Assembly (NCBI RefSeq): GCF_002886045.1
Contig: NZ_CP025791.1
Span: 558,001 to 622,000 of the forward strand
DNA: 64,000 nucleotides
Source of the DNA: Flavivirga eckloniae
Lineage (GTDB): Bacteria > Bacteroidota > Bacteroidia > Flavobacteriales > Flavobacteriaceae
Direction of reading: 5' to 3'
The position numbers were made by a program, and so were the translations under genes. The notes below the pieces were generated by a model, which saw only the letters and a program-made list of their open reading frames with translations, did no database searches and had not been told where the DNA came from. Of this stretch, positions 52,129-61,221 are shown piece by piece. Every line of letters begins with the position of its first letter. Position 1 is the stretch's first letter.

Positions 52129-52461
52129 TTATCTATAATCATAATCAACAATAAAAATACTATTAAGGTTGGCTTGTTCAAATTGCTTATTAATACTTTT
52201 GTTCTCCTCTCCAAGAACAAAAAGTGTTTTACTTCTTCTTTTTGCTTTATCGGAAATAAACTTCATAACATTTATAGCCCTTTCATCAATCTTTTTCACA
52301 TTTTTAAGACATATTATAATTTCATAATATGTATCCAGTAACTTATTGAAAAAGGTAGCTACCACATTTGTATACTCGTTAACGAAATCGCCATGTATTT
52401 CGAAAACACCCTTATTGTTTATAATTTTGAGGTTCATAATGATGTATTTGTAGATTAACAC
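52129..52461 (-). CDS. STAS-domain protein lacking the phospho-serine
   Basis: A 110-residue protein with the alternating strand/helix pattern of STAS (anti-sigma-antagonist) domains: NKGVFEIHGDFVNEYTNVV, then YEIIICLKNVKKIDERAINVMKFIS. Where active antagonists have D-S-S-G, this one has D-E-R-A, so it probably cannot be phosphorylated at the usual Ser. It lies 4 bp after the other STAS gene and would be co-expressed. It may be a constitutive binding partner or decoy for a kinase/phosphatase or a membrane glycan complex. Function inferred from fold only. Confidence 0.7.
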   Translation of the reverse strand: MLIYKYIIMNLKIINNKGVFEIHGDFVNEYTNVVATFFNKLLDTYYEIIICLKNVKKIDERAINVMKFISDKAKRRSKTLFVLGEENKSINKQFEQANLNSIFIVDYDYR

Positions 52462-52465
52462 TTAC

Positions 52466-52744
52466 CTACGCTGCACATGTGTGCAAAAAATCATCATAAA
52501 TCTCTTTACAACCGGTACCTACAACAAAAAATGGTCGTTTTTTAGATTGTGCTTTACTGTAAAGTTCCCTTAAGACTTGCATACCTGAAGGGTCGATTTC
52601 GGTAACATTTTCAACATCTATAGTCAACCCTTTCTTTTGGTTTAAAATAGACTCCAAGTGGTTTTGAAAATTTAAGGTGGTAGAAACGTTAATCGCTCCT
52701 TCAAGAAAAAAGATTCCGTTTTGTTCTGTAATTCTAAGTGCCAT
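52466..52744 (-). CDS. STAS-domain protein with canonical serine
   Basis: A 92-residue STAS domain from the ATG at 52744 (an ATG at 52765 adds seven residues). The pattern FFLEGAINVSTTLNFQNHLES, then LTIDVENVTEIDPSGMQVLRELY, matches anti-sigma-factor antagonists; the Ser in D-P-S-G corresponds to the phosphorylated residue of SpoIIAA. No cognate RsbW-type kinase or PP2C phosphatase is in the window. STAS proteins are known controllers of exopolysaccharide loci, for example SypA in Vibrio fischeri, which fits its neighbours. A LytTR-type element lies about 100 bp upstream. Confidence 0.8.
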   Translation of the reverse strand: MALRITEQNGIFFLEGAINVSTTLNFQNHLESILNQKKGLTIDVENVTEIDPSGMQVLRELYSKAQSKKRPFFVVGTGCKEIYDDFLHTCAA

Positions 52745-52843
52745 AATCTTTGTCTTTAAATTCATATTGATTTGGTTAATGATTTTAAATATGCAACATA
52801 TTTCCTACAAAAAGAAGGAAAATTCGGTGAAATGCAGTTTGCT

Positions 52844-52856
52844 GTAGACGAATGGT
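52844..52856 (-). promoter_or_regulatory. LytTR/AlgR-like half-site before the STAS pair
   Basis: The minus strand reads ACCATTCGTCTAC followed by AGCAAA, nearly the same 19 bases as at 51.78 kb. It is 79-100 bp before the STAS starts and 41 bp before the divergent TPR/barrel gene, so it could serve both. Confidence 0.6.
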
Positions 52857-52896
52857 TTAAATCTATTGCTTAAATTGCGCGTACTAAAAATCGCTC

Positions 52897-54957
52897 ATGA
52901 CTATTAAATCGTATTTAACCACAATACTCCTTCTTATAGGTGCATTAAGTGCAGCCCAAAACATGAAGGAAGGGTTTGGCTTACTGGAAACTGGTAATTA
53001 TAAAGCTGCTGAATCATTTTTTGAAACCGTATTAAAAGATTATCCGGATAACAAGACTGCCAAGTTATGTTTTGGACGTGCTGTTGGCTTAAACGGAAAC
53101 CCACAAAAAGCCATTTCTGTATTCACAGACTTGTTGGATGATTACCCCGACGATTTTGAGGTTAAACTGAATTATGCAGAATCCTTACTTTGGAGTAAAA
53201 ACTATCAAGACGCAAAACGTTACTATGAAGGGATCCTTAAAGATAATGACAAAAGTTTTGCTGCTCTTTTGGGTTATGCCAATACGTTATCCAATCTTAA
53301 AATATATGATGATGCTTTAACTTATGTGAATAAAGCTTTAGAAGTTTCTCCAGGCAATCCAAATGCTTTAACTTCTAAAAAGTATATCTATTTGGGTTAT
53401 GCTTACCAAAACCAACAGCTACAAAACTATGATGAGGCTGAATCGCTACTAAAAAAAAACTTATCACTTTTTGAAAACGACAAGGAAACCCTTCTTAATT
53501 TATCTAACGTATATCTTATTTCCAATCAATTGGAAAAAGCTAAGACAACATACGAAACGCTTGGGGCTGATTCAAAAAACCGATTGATCTCATTAAACGG
53601 ACTCGCCTTAGTTTCTCATTTAGGTAGCAAAGAAAAAGACGCACTTAAAATTAGCAAGCAAGCTTACGATGGTCTCTCTAATGTTAAAGACACAACGCTT
53701 ATTAAACAAACTAAAGAACGTTATATACAAGCTTTAATCTGGAACAAAAAGTTTAAGGATGCTCAGGTTTTAATAGATGAACTTATAGAAACGCACCCCA
53801 ACCAAAATTGGATTTTAGCTTTACGTGCTACCTTAAATATTTATAAGAGCGATTTTAAAAAGAGTATTGCAGATTACAATCGGATTTTAGAAAATGACAG
53901 CACGTCTTTCGATGGTAACTTAGGTAAAGCCAATGCAAAAAAGGCTCTAGGGCTTTATAGTGATGCTTACCAATCGGCCAACAATACATTACGCTTTTAT
54001 GATAAGCAAAAAGATGCCACGCAGTTTATTAAAGACCTAAATACAAGTTTTATACCTTTTCTAGAGGCTAAAGGTTCTTATTCTTTTGACAATGGTGATA
54101 ATGAAGCCTATGCATTTCAAACGAATCTGGAATTTCCAACATCTATAAAGTTTAAATGGTTAGCTAATTATGGATACAGAACTACGAGCAACTCTGTAAC
54201 GAACAACAAAGCCACATCCAACAATTTCTCCTTAGGACTTGCCTATCAGTTATTACCAAATGTAACCTTTAAAGGCACAGCCGGAATATCTTCAGCTAAT
54301 GTTAGTACTAACGATTATAAACAACTACTAGTTCATGCTGCTTTTAATATCAAACCTTTTAAGTTACAAGTATTAGATATTGGCTACTTGCGGGAAATTC
54401 AAAGCTTTAATGCAGACTTACTGGATCGCGAAATTGTGATGAATAATTTCTATGCTAATTACAACCTAAGTACTAATTTTAATTTAGGGTGGTTTACACA
54501 ATACTATTATACCTCACAAAGCGACGATAACAACAGACACTTATTATTTACCTCCCTGTACTATAACATCTTACCAAAGCCCGCGCTTAAGGCTGGTATA
54601 AACTACCAATACATTACTTTTAAGAATCAAGTGCCGACTATTTACTTTAGTCCATCTACGTTTAATGCCGTCGAGATATTTATAAATATTATTAAAGATG
54701 AAGTGATTGCCAAACCTAAGGAATGGTTTTACGGGCTAACTGCTGCTACCGGTTTTCAGTTTATTGAAAACGATGCCAAGCAAAGTACCTACCGTGTACA
54801 AGGCTCTTTAGGTTATAAATTTTCGCCCAGAGCGTTATTGAATGTTTATGGTACCCGTAGTAATATTGCTTCTGCTAGTGCTGCCGGATTTACTTTTACC
54901 GAAATTGGTTTAAGATTTAAATGGTATTTATTTGACAAGCCAGTTTTTAAGAAGTAA
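52897..54957 (+). CDS. TPR protein with C-terminal outer-membrane beta-barrel (YaiO-like)
   Basis: A 686-residue exported protein with a signal peptide (1-20). The next 360 residues are TPR repeats (GLLETGNYKAAESFFETVL, AISVFTDLLDDYPDDFEVKLNYAESL and more). The C-terminal 280 residues form a beta-barrel of the YaiO type, ending FTEIGLRFKWYLF. The periplasmic TPR plus outer-membrane barrel resembles exopolysaccharide exporters BcsC, PgaA and AlgK/AlgE. I infer it is the outer-membrane exit of the glycan made by this locus. It is divergent from the STAS pair. Confidence 0.85.
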   Translation: MTIKSYLTTILLLIGALSAAQNMKEGFGLLETGNYKAAESFFETVLKDYPDNKTAKLCFGRAVGLNGNPQKAISVFTDLLDDYPDDFEVKLNYAESLLWSKNYQDAKRYYEGILKDNDKSFAALLGYANTLSNLKIYDDALTYVNKALEVSPGNPNALTSKKYIYLGYAYQNQQLQNYDEAESLLKKNLSLFENDKETLLNLSNVYLISNQLEKAKTTYETLGADSKNRLISLNGLALVSHLGSKEKDALKISKQAYDGLSNVKDTTLIKQTKERYIQALIWNKKFKDAQVLIDELIETHPNQNWILALRATLNIYKSDFKKSIADYNRILENDSTSFDGNLGKANAKKALGLYSDAYQSANNTLRFYDKQKDATQFIKDLNTSFIPFLEAKGSYSFDNGDNEAYAFQTNLEFPTSIKFKWLANYGYRTTSNSVTNNKATSNNFSLGLAYQLLPNVTFKGTAGISSANVSTNDYKQLLVHAAFNIKPFKLQVLDIGYLREIQSFNADLLDREIVMNNFYANYNLSTNFNLGWFTQYYYTSQSDDNNRHLLFTSLYYNILPKPALKAGINYQYITFKNQVPTIYFSPSTFNAVEIFINIIKDEVIAKPKEWFYGLTAATGFQFIENDAKQSTYRVQGSLGYKFSPRALLNVYGTRSNIASASAAGFTFTEIGLRFKWYLFDKPVFKK

Positions 54958-55043
54958 TGTTATGACTATTTATCATCTATAGGTAATTGTTTAAAAACAT
55001 AGATTCCCCTTTTTACTACTATAAAAAGGGGAATTATTATATC

Positions 55044-55565
55044 TTATAAGGCTTCAATACTTTTTATTTTGATTCCTATAAAACAATCGTCCTGACACCC
55101 TTTTTCTATGTAACCACAGGTCGAAATTAATCCATTGTTTTTTGTTTCGAAGAATATTTGAGCTTGCTCTCTGTCTTTTAACCACTCATTTTGAGCCTTT
55201 TCATAGACTTCATCTAATGTCAAAAGAGTGTGTTTATATCCGTTGCTACCAAGTTCATTTTCATTTTCGGTCCATTCCAAGTTTTCTTCAGGAAAATCAT
55301 CGGGCAGTCCTTTGGTTAAAGTATATTTGAAATGCCTTTTAACAATTTCTCCTTTAGACACTGTTATGGTAGTTTCCCAGGATGTACCAATCCATGATGA
55401 AAAAGTGGTTGTATATTTATACGAGTTATAAGATGACTCCTTGAATTGGAGCCAGGTTATCTTACTATTTACAAAGTCATCCTGATGTGCTAAATCATCA
55501 GACTCGCAAGAAAACGCTAGGGTAATCACTAACAAAAGTGCAATAGAATAAATTTTACTCTTCAT
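55044..55565 (-). CDS. Small lipoprotein of unknown function
   Basis: A 173-residue protein with a lipoprotein signal (MKSKIYSIALLLVITLAFSC; Cys20 anchor) followed by acidic residues ESDD typical of surface-exported Bacteroidota lipoproteins. The mature part has beta-strand-like stretches (YKYTTTFSSWIGTSWETTI) and a C-terminal pair of cysteines (CGYIEKGCQDDC). No family recognised. Single gene in its own transcription unit, convergent with the TPR/barrel gene. Confidence 0.65.
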   Translation of the reverse strand: MKSKIYSIALLLVITLAFSCESDDLAHQDDFVNSKITWLQFKESSYNSYKYTTTFSSWIGTSWETTITVSKGEIVKRHFKYTLTKGLPDDFPEENLEWTENENELGSNGYKHTLLTLDEVYEKAQNEWLKDREQAQIFFETKNNGLISTCGYIEKGCQDDCFIGIKIKSIEAL

Positions 55566-55654
55566 ATTTTATGTTTATTTTGAAGATGTAAATTTTGTTA
55601 TTTGGTTGCGCAAAATCTACATGAATATTTTAATATAATTCTATACTAAGTAGA

Positions 55655-56011
55655 TCATTTAACCTGAGTTATTTTGCGTATCAAATTTGCAGTGTATTTT
55701 AAAAATTCTCTATCTCTTATTCCATAACCATCCAATCCTCTTAATTTAACTCCATGAGGTGTTTCAGCATGTAGTTCTAACCAAAACAAGGTATACCCAT
55801 TTTGTGTCGTAAACCTAAGTTTATCCTCTTGCTTCAATATCTTGTATTTACTTAATGCATCTGCATGAGGGGAATCTCGAAGCAAGATATAATTCTCAAT
55901 AGTTAAAAGCTTTATGTTTTCCTCATCCTCCTTAATTCTTTTTTTTCCAGAAAAAACCAGATACCCTAAAAAGATTATAAGTATTAAAACTATAATTATA
56001 ACTGTTTTCAT
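55655..56011 (-). CDS. Small membrane-anchored protein, unknown
   Basis: A 118-residue protein with one N-terminal membrane helix (2-19) and a basic/acidic linker (KKRIKEDEENIK). The small soluble part is rich in charged and aromatic residues (LRFTTQNGYTLFWLELHAETPHG). No motif recognised. It stands alone, 89 bp upstream of the lipoprotein gene, and may be its operon partner. Confidence 0.55.
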   Translation of the reverse strand: MKTVIIIVLILIIFLGYLVFSGKKRIKEDEENIKLLTIENYILLRDSPHADALSKYKILKQEDKLRFTTQNGYTLFWLELHAETPHGVKLRGLDGYGIRDREFLKYTANLIRKITQVK

Positions 56012-56097
56012 TTATCGCTTTTTAATTGCATCTGTTTTTTCCTTTTAAAACTACGAGACTTCTTTTATCTGTAAAAATACTTCTTTCTTTAATATTG

Positions 56098-56326
56098 TGC
56101 CCTTCGGCTTTAGTTTATGCTGAGCGCATCGGTTTCGACAGGTGTTACTCTGAGCAGAGTCAAAAGACTCAACCTGATAAATAAAATTAAAAAGAGGCTG
56201 TCTAAAAAGTTCTTTAATTGTCATTTTGAGCGCAGTCGAAAAATCTCAATACTCTAATAAACAAATGTTTAATTTTTAAGAGATTCTTCACTATGTTCTG
56301 AATGACACTTTTTAGTCAGCCTCTTT
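56098..56326. repeat. Composite flavobacterial repeat with AAGAGGCTG ends
   Basis: 20-bp arms (AAAGAGGCTGTCTAAAAAGT at 56191-56210 and its complement at 56307-56326, 19 of 20 matching) enclose about 96 bp. Inside are TGTCATT/AATGACA and the GAGCGCAGTCGAA unit. A TGAGCGCATCGG/GAGCAGAGTC stretch precedes it (56118-56160). Third and largest copy of the repeat family; fills the gap between genes, with no ORF. Confidence 0.8.
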
Positions 56327-56398
56327 ACTTTATTAGGCGAATTCTTTGGATTTTAACTTAGAATTCATCCTCTTTAACAAGTTAGGGTGTCTAACTTT

Positions 56399-58981
56399 TT
56401 ATTCTACAAGCAGCTTTAATACTTTATGTTCTGTAAATAATTTGCTTTCTACCTTACAGATATAGAGTCCGGAAGCTAAGTTCCCTTTTTTCAATTCTAT
56501 GGTATTTTCACCAGTTACTGCCTGATAGTTTATCTCTTTTACAAGTGTACCCAAATGATTAAACACGGATAACGTAACTGCATCAGATCCTTCTGTTATA
56601 AATTGAATTTTTGTACTGGCTCCCATAGGGTTAGGGATCGCTATTGGGTTATTAAATAACCCTTCGGTATTTAAATTTGTAATAGATGCAATATTACTGG
56701 TTGAAAAACGCAATTGTTGTAAAGTCATTTCTTTTGTTTCTTCTACTCCGTTTTCTGCTAACATAGTAAATACTATAGATGTAATGTCTTCTGCTTCAAA
56801 CGCATTGCCACTAGCAGAATCGAATTGGGCAAACGGAATGCTATAGTCTCTCAATTCATTGGTTAGCACAACACTTGTTTTATATTGTTCTTCCCAATTG
56901 TTTACACTTTTCTTTACTAATCTTATAACCAAGGTATCATTCCCTTTTGCTCTAAACTGTAAGCTATTATAGTCTGATAAATTTATTGGATTAAACTTTG
57001 GTGTTAACGACCTATAGGTAGCAATATATTCACTAGTCGTCGCTGACAACTCAATATTTCTTTCTACTGGGTATTCATCATCATTGAATTGCTCACCATT
57101 AGACTCTACCTTATAGTTATTAACAACGGTATTTGATCCTGCATCATCATATCCCCATGAACCATCAGACATAAATAAATCGTCTGGAGTATTTACACCA
57201 TCCCCTATTCTAAATCCAATATCGAAAAGATTTCCTGCATCTACTTCCATATTTGTAATATAGCCTTGCAGATCTAAGGTTGTATATACTTGTGCTATTG
57301 AATCTGTTTCTGTGGCTCTTAAGCCGCCATCGAAAATTACTGACTCCGTATTATTTGTATTTATGATCTCTAAATCCAACTTTCCGTTACTATAATTACC
57401 TTTTCTAACGAATACGGTAGGTGGTGCAGAATTATTATAGCTGGTAATGGTTTTTTGTACTTCTAACAACCGAACAACTTCTTCACCTAAACGTAATAGA
57501 TCATCCAACGAATTAGACCAGATCTGGAAGTTATAAAACGACGCATCTTTTTCATATTTATCTAAATTCCAGTGACTTTCCACAACAAAGTTATTATCAC
57601 CATTTGTAGGCTTAGCCGATAAACTCAATACAAATTCCAAAGAACCATCTACATTTCTAATCAAGGCTTTTATAAATTTTTGCTCTCTAATTTCTATAGT
57701 CGATACAGAAATTAACTCGGCTCCTAATAATCTGTCGCAGATATATTTAGTATGCTCGTAAACACCATTATCTGTTTTAAGTACCATTATGGATGCAACT
57801 GACTTATCTGCTTTTATATAATCTACAGAATAAATATCGGTAGCATTGGTAATGTTTAATAAATCTGCTGGAGAAGACTCCACAACATAATCTTCGTTTA
57901 CAGTTTCTAACGGTACAAAATCTGATAATTCCAATCCTGTTTTACTGGTCTTTTTACCATATTTAGATGATTTTGTAAATCGCTTAGCGGTACTTTTATC
58001 GAAACTGTAATTTGTTTTTGCTCTATTAAAATTTCGTTTGTTTATTAGCTCCGACAATCTATTATTACTCTCCAAACCACCTTGATTTCCACTAGATGTA
58101 GGAGCTTCTATAATGGGACAAGAAGCATAACCAGAACACGATGGGTCATCACAATCCACTAAACCGTCACCGTCATCATCTATACCGTTAATACAATCTT
58201 CTTGTGGCACGGGTGCTGTTGGACATCTGGCGCCATCGTTTTGGGAACTCGATGGTCCAAAAGCAAAAAGATTAGATTCTATAGCGTTGGTACCGTCTAA
58301 ATTCTGTACATCTTTAATGACATAAATAGTTCCTGTTTGATTAGCCGATACATAAAAACGTCCGGAAGCATCAAAATATACCGCACCATAAGTATAGTTT
58401 AAACCAGATAAAATTGGGACTTCGCCCAGATTTACTATGGCTCCGGTATTTATATCTATTCGGTATAATTTATTAGAATTCTTTTCTACTGTGTACAGGT
58501 TATTATCTACGGCATTAAATGCCCAATCATGAATACTTAAACTTTGGGATAAGTTCCCTGTAGCTATATGATTTCCATAATTTTCCGACTCCGGATCTAC
58601 ATCTATAGAATAATAAGTCGTACCACCACCTTTTAAATAATAAACACCATCTACGGTAATGTCGCCTATATAACGTCCGCTTGTTGGTAATTCATCCACA
58701 TAAAAAATTAGTGTAGAAAAATCTTTTCCTATTCTAACTATAGATTTAGACGGATAACTTAATGAGCCCCAAATAAATCCATCAGCAGGATTATAGGCTG
58801 CAGCATTAATAGTACCTTCAGTAATATCTGTTGCAACCGCATAAGAACTTCCAGAAGCAAGGTCTATAGCATAAACATCATTATATTGAAATAAGTAGGC
58901 ATTATAATCGCAATTAAACGGTTCATCTTGTGCTCCGATGTATTGCGCAAAAACGAATATTAATGGTAGTAATTTTTTCAT
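56399..58981 (-). CDS. Large secreted T9SS cargo protein with N-terminal propeller-like domain
   Basis: An 860-residue protein from the ATG at 58981 (an ATG three codons earlier is possible). After the signal peptide (cleaved near GAQ), residues about 20-250 have repeated strand blocks like DUF6923 beta-propellers. A calcium-binding-type CINGIDDDGDGLVDCDDPSC stretch follows. A middle beta region follows, and the last 80 residues are a type A type IX secretion sorting domain (PNPMGASTKIQF, GLYICKVES, KLLVE). It is exported through the outer membrane and attached or released at the surface. A LytTR-type direct repeat lies about 80 bp upstream, linking it to the regulator gene next door. Confidence 0.85.
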   Translation of the reverse strand: MKKLLPLIFVFAQYIGAQDEPFNCDYNAYLFQYNDVYAIDLASGSSYAVATDITEGTINAAAYNPADGFIWGSLSYPSKSIVRIGKDFSTLIFYVDELPTSGRYIGDITVDGVYYLKGGGTTYYSIDVDPESENYGNHIATGNLSQSLSIHDWAFNAVDNNLYTVEKNSNKLYRIDINTGAIVNLGEVPILSGLNYTYGAVYFDASGRFYVSANQTGTIYVIKDVQNLDGTNAIESNLFAFGPSSSQNDGARCPTAPVPQEDCINGIDDDGDGLVDCDDPSCSGYASCPIIEAPTSSGNQGGLESNNRLSELINKRNFNRAKTNYSFDKSTAKRFTKSSKYGKKTSKTGLELSDFVPLETVNEDYVVESSPADLLNITNATDIYSVDYIKADKSVASIMVLKTDNGVYEHTKYICDRLLGAELISVSTIEIREQKFIKALIRNVDGSLEFVLSLSAKPTNGDNNFVVESHWNLDKYEKDASFYNFQIWSNSLDDLLRLGEEVVRLLEVQKTITSYNNSAPPTVFVRKGNYSNGKLDLEIINTNNTESVIFDGGLRATETDSIAQVYTTLDLQGYITNMEVDAGNLFDIGFRIGDGVNTPDDLFMSDGSWGYDDAGSNTVVNNYKVESNGEQFNDDEYPVERNIELSATTSEYIATYRSLTPKFNPINLSDYNSLQFRAKGNDTLVIRLVKKSVNNWEEQYKTSVVLTNELRDYSIPFAQFDSASGNAFEAEDITSIVFTMLAENGVEETKEMTLQQLRFSTSNIASITNLNTEGLFNNPIAIPNPMGASTKIQFITEGSDAVTLSVFNHLGTLVKEINYQAVTGENTIELKKGNLASGLYICKVESKLFTEHKVLKLLVE

Positions 58982-59060
58982 AATATGCATGGGTTTTGTG
59001 TAATAAAATTACTTTTGAATGATGAGTTTTATTACGTTTTTCGTTAGCTACACGTCAAGT

Positions 59061-59094
59061 ATAGACGAATGGTTATTTTTACCGGTTAAACGGT
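59061..59094 (-). promoter_or_regulatory. LytTR-type direct repeat before the T9SS cargo gene
   Basis: The minus strand carries ACCGTTTAAC (59094-59085) and ACCATTCGTC (59073-59064), starts 21 bp apart. Two half-sites about two helical turns apart is the standard LytTR dimer layout. It lies 80-113 bp before the ATG at 58981. Confidence 0.6.
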
Positions 59095-59130
59095 TTTAAA
59101 TAATTATCTAATAAACTGTTAAGGAGGGAG

Positions 59131-59844
59131 TTATAATAGGTTTAAGCGTTTCATTAACTCCGGTCTGTTAGAGCGACTTACCGGAATGACATCTTTTTTA
59201 ATGAGTACGCTATTATCTTCAATATCTATAATTTCTTTAATATTGATAACATAGGAACGATGTACTTTTAAGAATAACGAATCTGGTAATTTTTCTTCTA
59301 TCTTTTTTAAAGTACAATGTACCGTATAGTTTTGGTTTGCAGTTTTTACATGGATATAATCTCCCCTGGCTTCGACTAAATAGATACTTGGGATATCAAT
59401 CTTTATAAGTCTGCGATCTATATTTACATACAAATCATTTCCTGTGGGTAAATCTATTTTTTTAGATGGCGATTCCTTAACTGCAGATTTCGATTCTGCA
59501 AGGATTGCTTTTTGCACTGCTTTTTCAAAGCGTGGTAAAATTATTGGCTTTATTAAATAATCTACGATGCAATCGTATTCGAATGCTTCAATTGCAAATC
59601 GGGAATCGGACGTTGTAAATATTATTTTTGGCGGATTTTTCAATGTTTTAATAAAATCGATACCTGTAAAATCCGGCATATGAATATCTAAAAAAATTAA
59701 ATCTACATCATTATGATTTAAAAACTTCATGGCTTGTATAGCATTTGGAAATTCTTCCAAAACATTCAAGCTAGGGATACTTTCACACAACTGTGCTATA
59801 ATAGCTCTCGCCGTAGCCTCGTCATCAATAATAATGCAATTCAT
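59131..59844 (-). CDS. LytTR-family response regulator
   Basis: A 237-residue regulator. The receiver domain (1-120) has Asp7/Asp8, phospho-acceptor Asp53 (LIFLDIHMPDF), Thr in FTTSD and Lys in LIKP. The LytTR DNA-binding domain (about 130-237) shows LVEARGDYIHVKTANQNYTVHCTLKKIEE and FLKVHRSYVINI. It is the last gene of the FIST-kinase-Hpt-regulator cassette, 13 bp after hpt. The ACCATTCGTC-type elements at 51.8, 52.8 and 59.1 kb fit this family's DNA specificity and are its probable targets. Confidence 0.93.
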   Translation of the reverse strand: MNCIIIDDEATARAIIAQLCESIPSLNVLEEFPNAIQAMKFLNHNDVDLIFLDIHMPDFTGIDFIKTLKNPPKIIFTTSDSRFAIEAFEYDCIVDYLIKPIILPRFEKAVQKAILAESKSAVKESPSKKIDLPTGNDLYVNIDRRLIKIDIPSIYLVEARGDYIHVKTANQNYTVHCTLKKIEEKLPDSLFLKVHRSYVINIKEIIDIEDNSVLIKKDVIPVSRSNRPELMKRLNLL

Positions 59845-59857
59845 AAAAAAAATAATA

Positions 59858-60175
59858 TTATATGGTCTCTAAAAAGTCTGTAATAACTTTTAAAATATTT
59901 TGAAAATCTTCTTTTCCCACTTCTTTATTTTCTTTTAAACTTTTTTCGAAATCTGAGGCTACTTTATAACTTTCTTCAAGCCCTAAAATAGTAATTTTAT
60001 GCTTTAGTTTGTGTACATTTTCTGAAGCTTTTTGTAAATCATTAATGGCTATGTTTTGAAAATATACTTCTTTCTCTTCTGGAAACTCGGTTTTAATGAT
60101 ATTGATTAACTTACTTTTAAAAGCTTCATCTCCTCCAGAAAGCGTGTCTATATAAGAAAAGTTAGGCTGTTCCAT
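59858..60175 (-). CDS. Hpt phosphotransfer protein
   Basis: A 105-residue single-domain histidine phosphotransfer protein. The motif VHKLKHKITILGLEESYKVASDFEKSL holds the phospho-His55 with the following Lys58, as in HPt four-helix bundles. It lies 2 bp after the kinase gene and 13 bp before the LytTR regulator. A stand-alone Hpt usually connects a kinase or hybrid receiver to a final regulator; here it could also phosphorylate the receiver of the REC-GT2 fusion. Confidence 0.9.
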   Translation of the reverse strand: MEQPNFSYIDTLSGGDEAFKSKLINIIKTEFPEEKEVYFQNIAINDLQKASENVHKLKHKITILGLEESYKVASDFEKSLKENKEVGKEDFQNILKVITDFLETI

Positions 60176-60177
60176 GT

Positions 60178-61221
60178 TTACTTTTTTAAAGTAAAATGGA
60201 ACGTAGTGCCTTTCCCAACTTCAGAATCAACCCAAATCTTCCCTCCAAAAAGATCTATGATTTTCTTAACAATAGATAATCCAATTCCGGTAGAATCCAC
60301 ATTGTTCTCTAGTTTCTCAAAGGTTTTAAATATCTTTTTATGATACTCTTCGTCTATACCTTTTCCATTGTCTTTTATACTAAATTCCCAATGGTCTTCT
60401 TGCTCTTTAGTTTCAATATCTATTCTTCCCTTCTCCTTATCATTATATTTAATGGCATTATCTATAAGGTTTTGGAATAACTGCTGCAATCTATACTTAT
60501 CACCTTTAACCGTAGGCATGTCGCAAATATTAAGAACAAACCCTTCCGGTAAAGTAATAATGCTTCGAACATCTTTAAGTATAATATTTAAGTCTACATC
60601 ATAAATCTCGACTTGAGTTTTTCCAATTGTAGAATATTCTAAAATACCGCTAATTAAAGCATCCATTTTTTCTACATTACTTCGTATTAATTCCAGATTC
60701 CCTTTTCCTTGTTCATCCAATTGGTCTTCATAGTCACCTTTTAACCAGGTTGTTAATGTATCGATACTACGAAGGGGCGATTTTAAATCATGGGATACCA
60801 TATGGGCATAATCACTTAATTCTTGATTTTGATGCGCCAACTCATCCATGAGTATTTCCCTTTGCTTGTTCATTTCTATAATTTCTTTGGTTTGATGATC
60901 TATAAACTCAATTAGTTTTAAGCCATCAAACTCACCGTTATCCGTATCGTTTTCTTCCAGATTATAGAACTTAAGTGTATCAATAACATTTTTTAGCTTA
61001 TTAATAACATCTTGCTGGGCTTCCGATTCTTGTTGTAATTTTCTATTAGCCTGATACAATTCTTCCGAACTAATGGCCATAGAACGTTGAAGCATTATAA
61101 ACTGTTCATCAAAGTTATTATACGATTTATCAATAGCTTCAACAAAATCATCCAATATAGAATCACTTACCAGATCTTCCTTCAAATATTTTCGAATTTG
61201 TCTTTTTAGTAGTGTGTTCAT
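60178..61221 (-). CDS. Cytoplasmic sensor histidine kinase
   Basis: A 347-residue kinase without membrane helices. A coiled helical N-terminus (40-135) precedes HisKA with phospho-His144 (YAHMVSHDLKSPLRS). The HATPase domain follows, with the N box FQNLIDNAIKYND, G1 DNGKGI and G2 TGIGLSIVKK. Its start codon overlaps the last base of the FIST gene, so the FIST protein is the likely input. The catalytic half is a close paralogue of the GAF kinase at 62.9 kb. It has no receiver domain, so phosphate would go to the Hpt through a separate receiver or directly to response regulators. Confidence 0.93.
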   Translation of the reverse strand: MNTLLKRQIRKYLKEDLVSDSILDDFVEAIDKSYNNFDEQFIMLQRSMAISSEELYQANRKLQQESEAQQDVINKLKNVIDTLKFYNLEENDTDNGEFDGLKLIEFIDHQTKEIIEMNKQREILMDELAHQNQELSDYAHMVSHDLKSPLRSIDTLTTWLKGDYEDQLDEQGKGNLELIRSNVEKMDALISGILEYSTIGKTQVEIYDVDLNIILKDVRSIITLPEGFVLNICDMPTVKGDKYRLQQLFQNLIDNAIKYNDKEKGRIDIETKEQEDHWEFSIKDNGKGIDEEYHKKIFKTFEKLENNVDSTGIGLSIVKKIIDLFGGKIWVDSEVGKGTTFHFTLKK

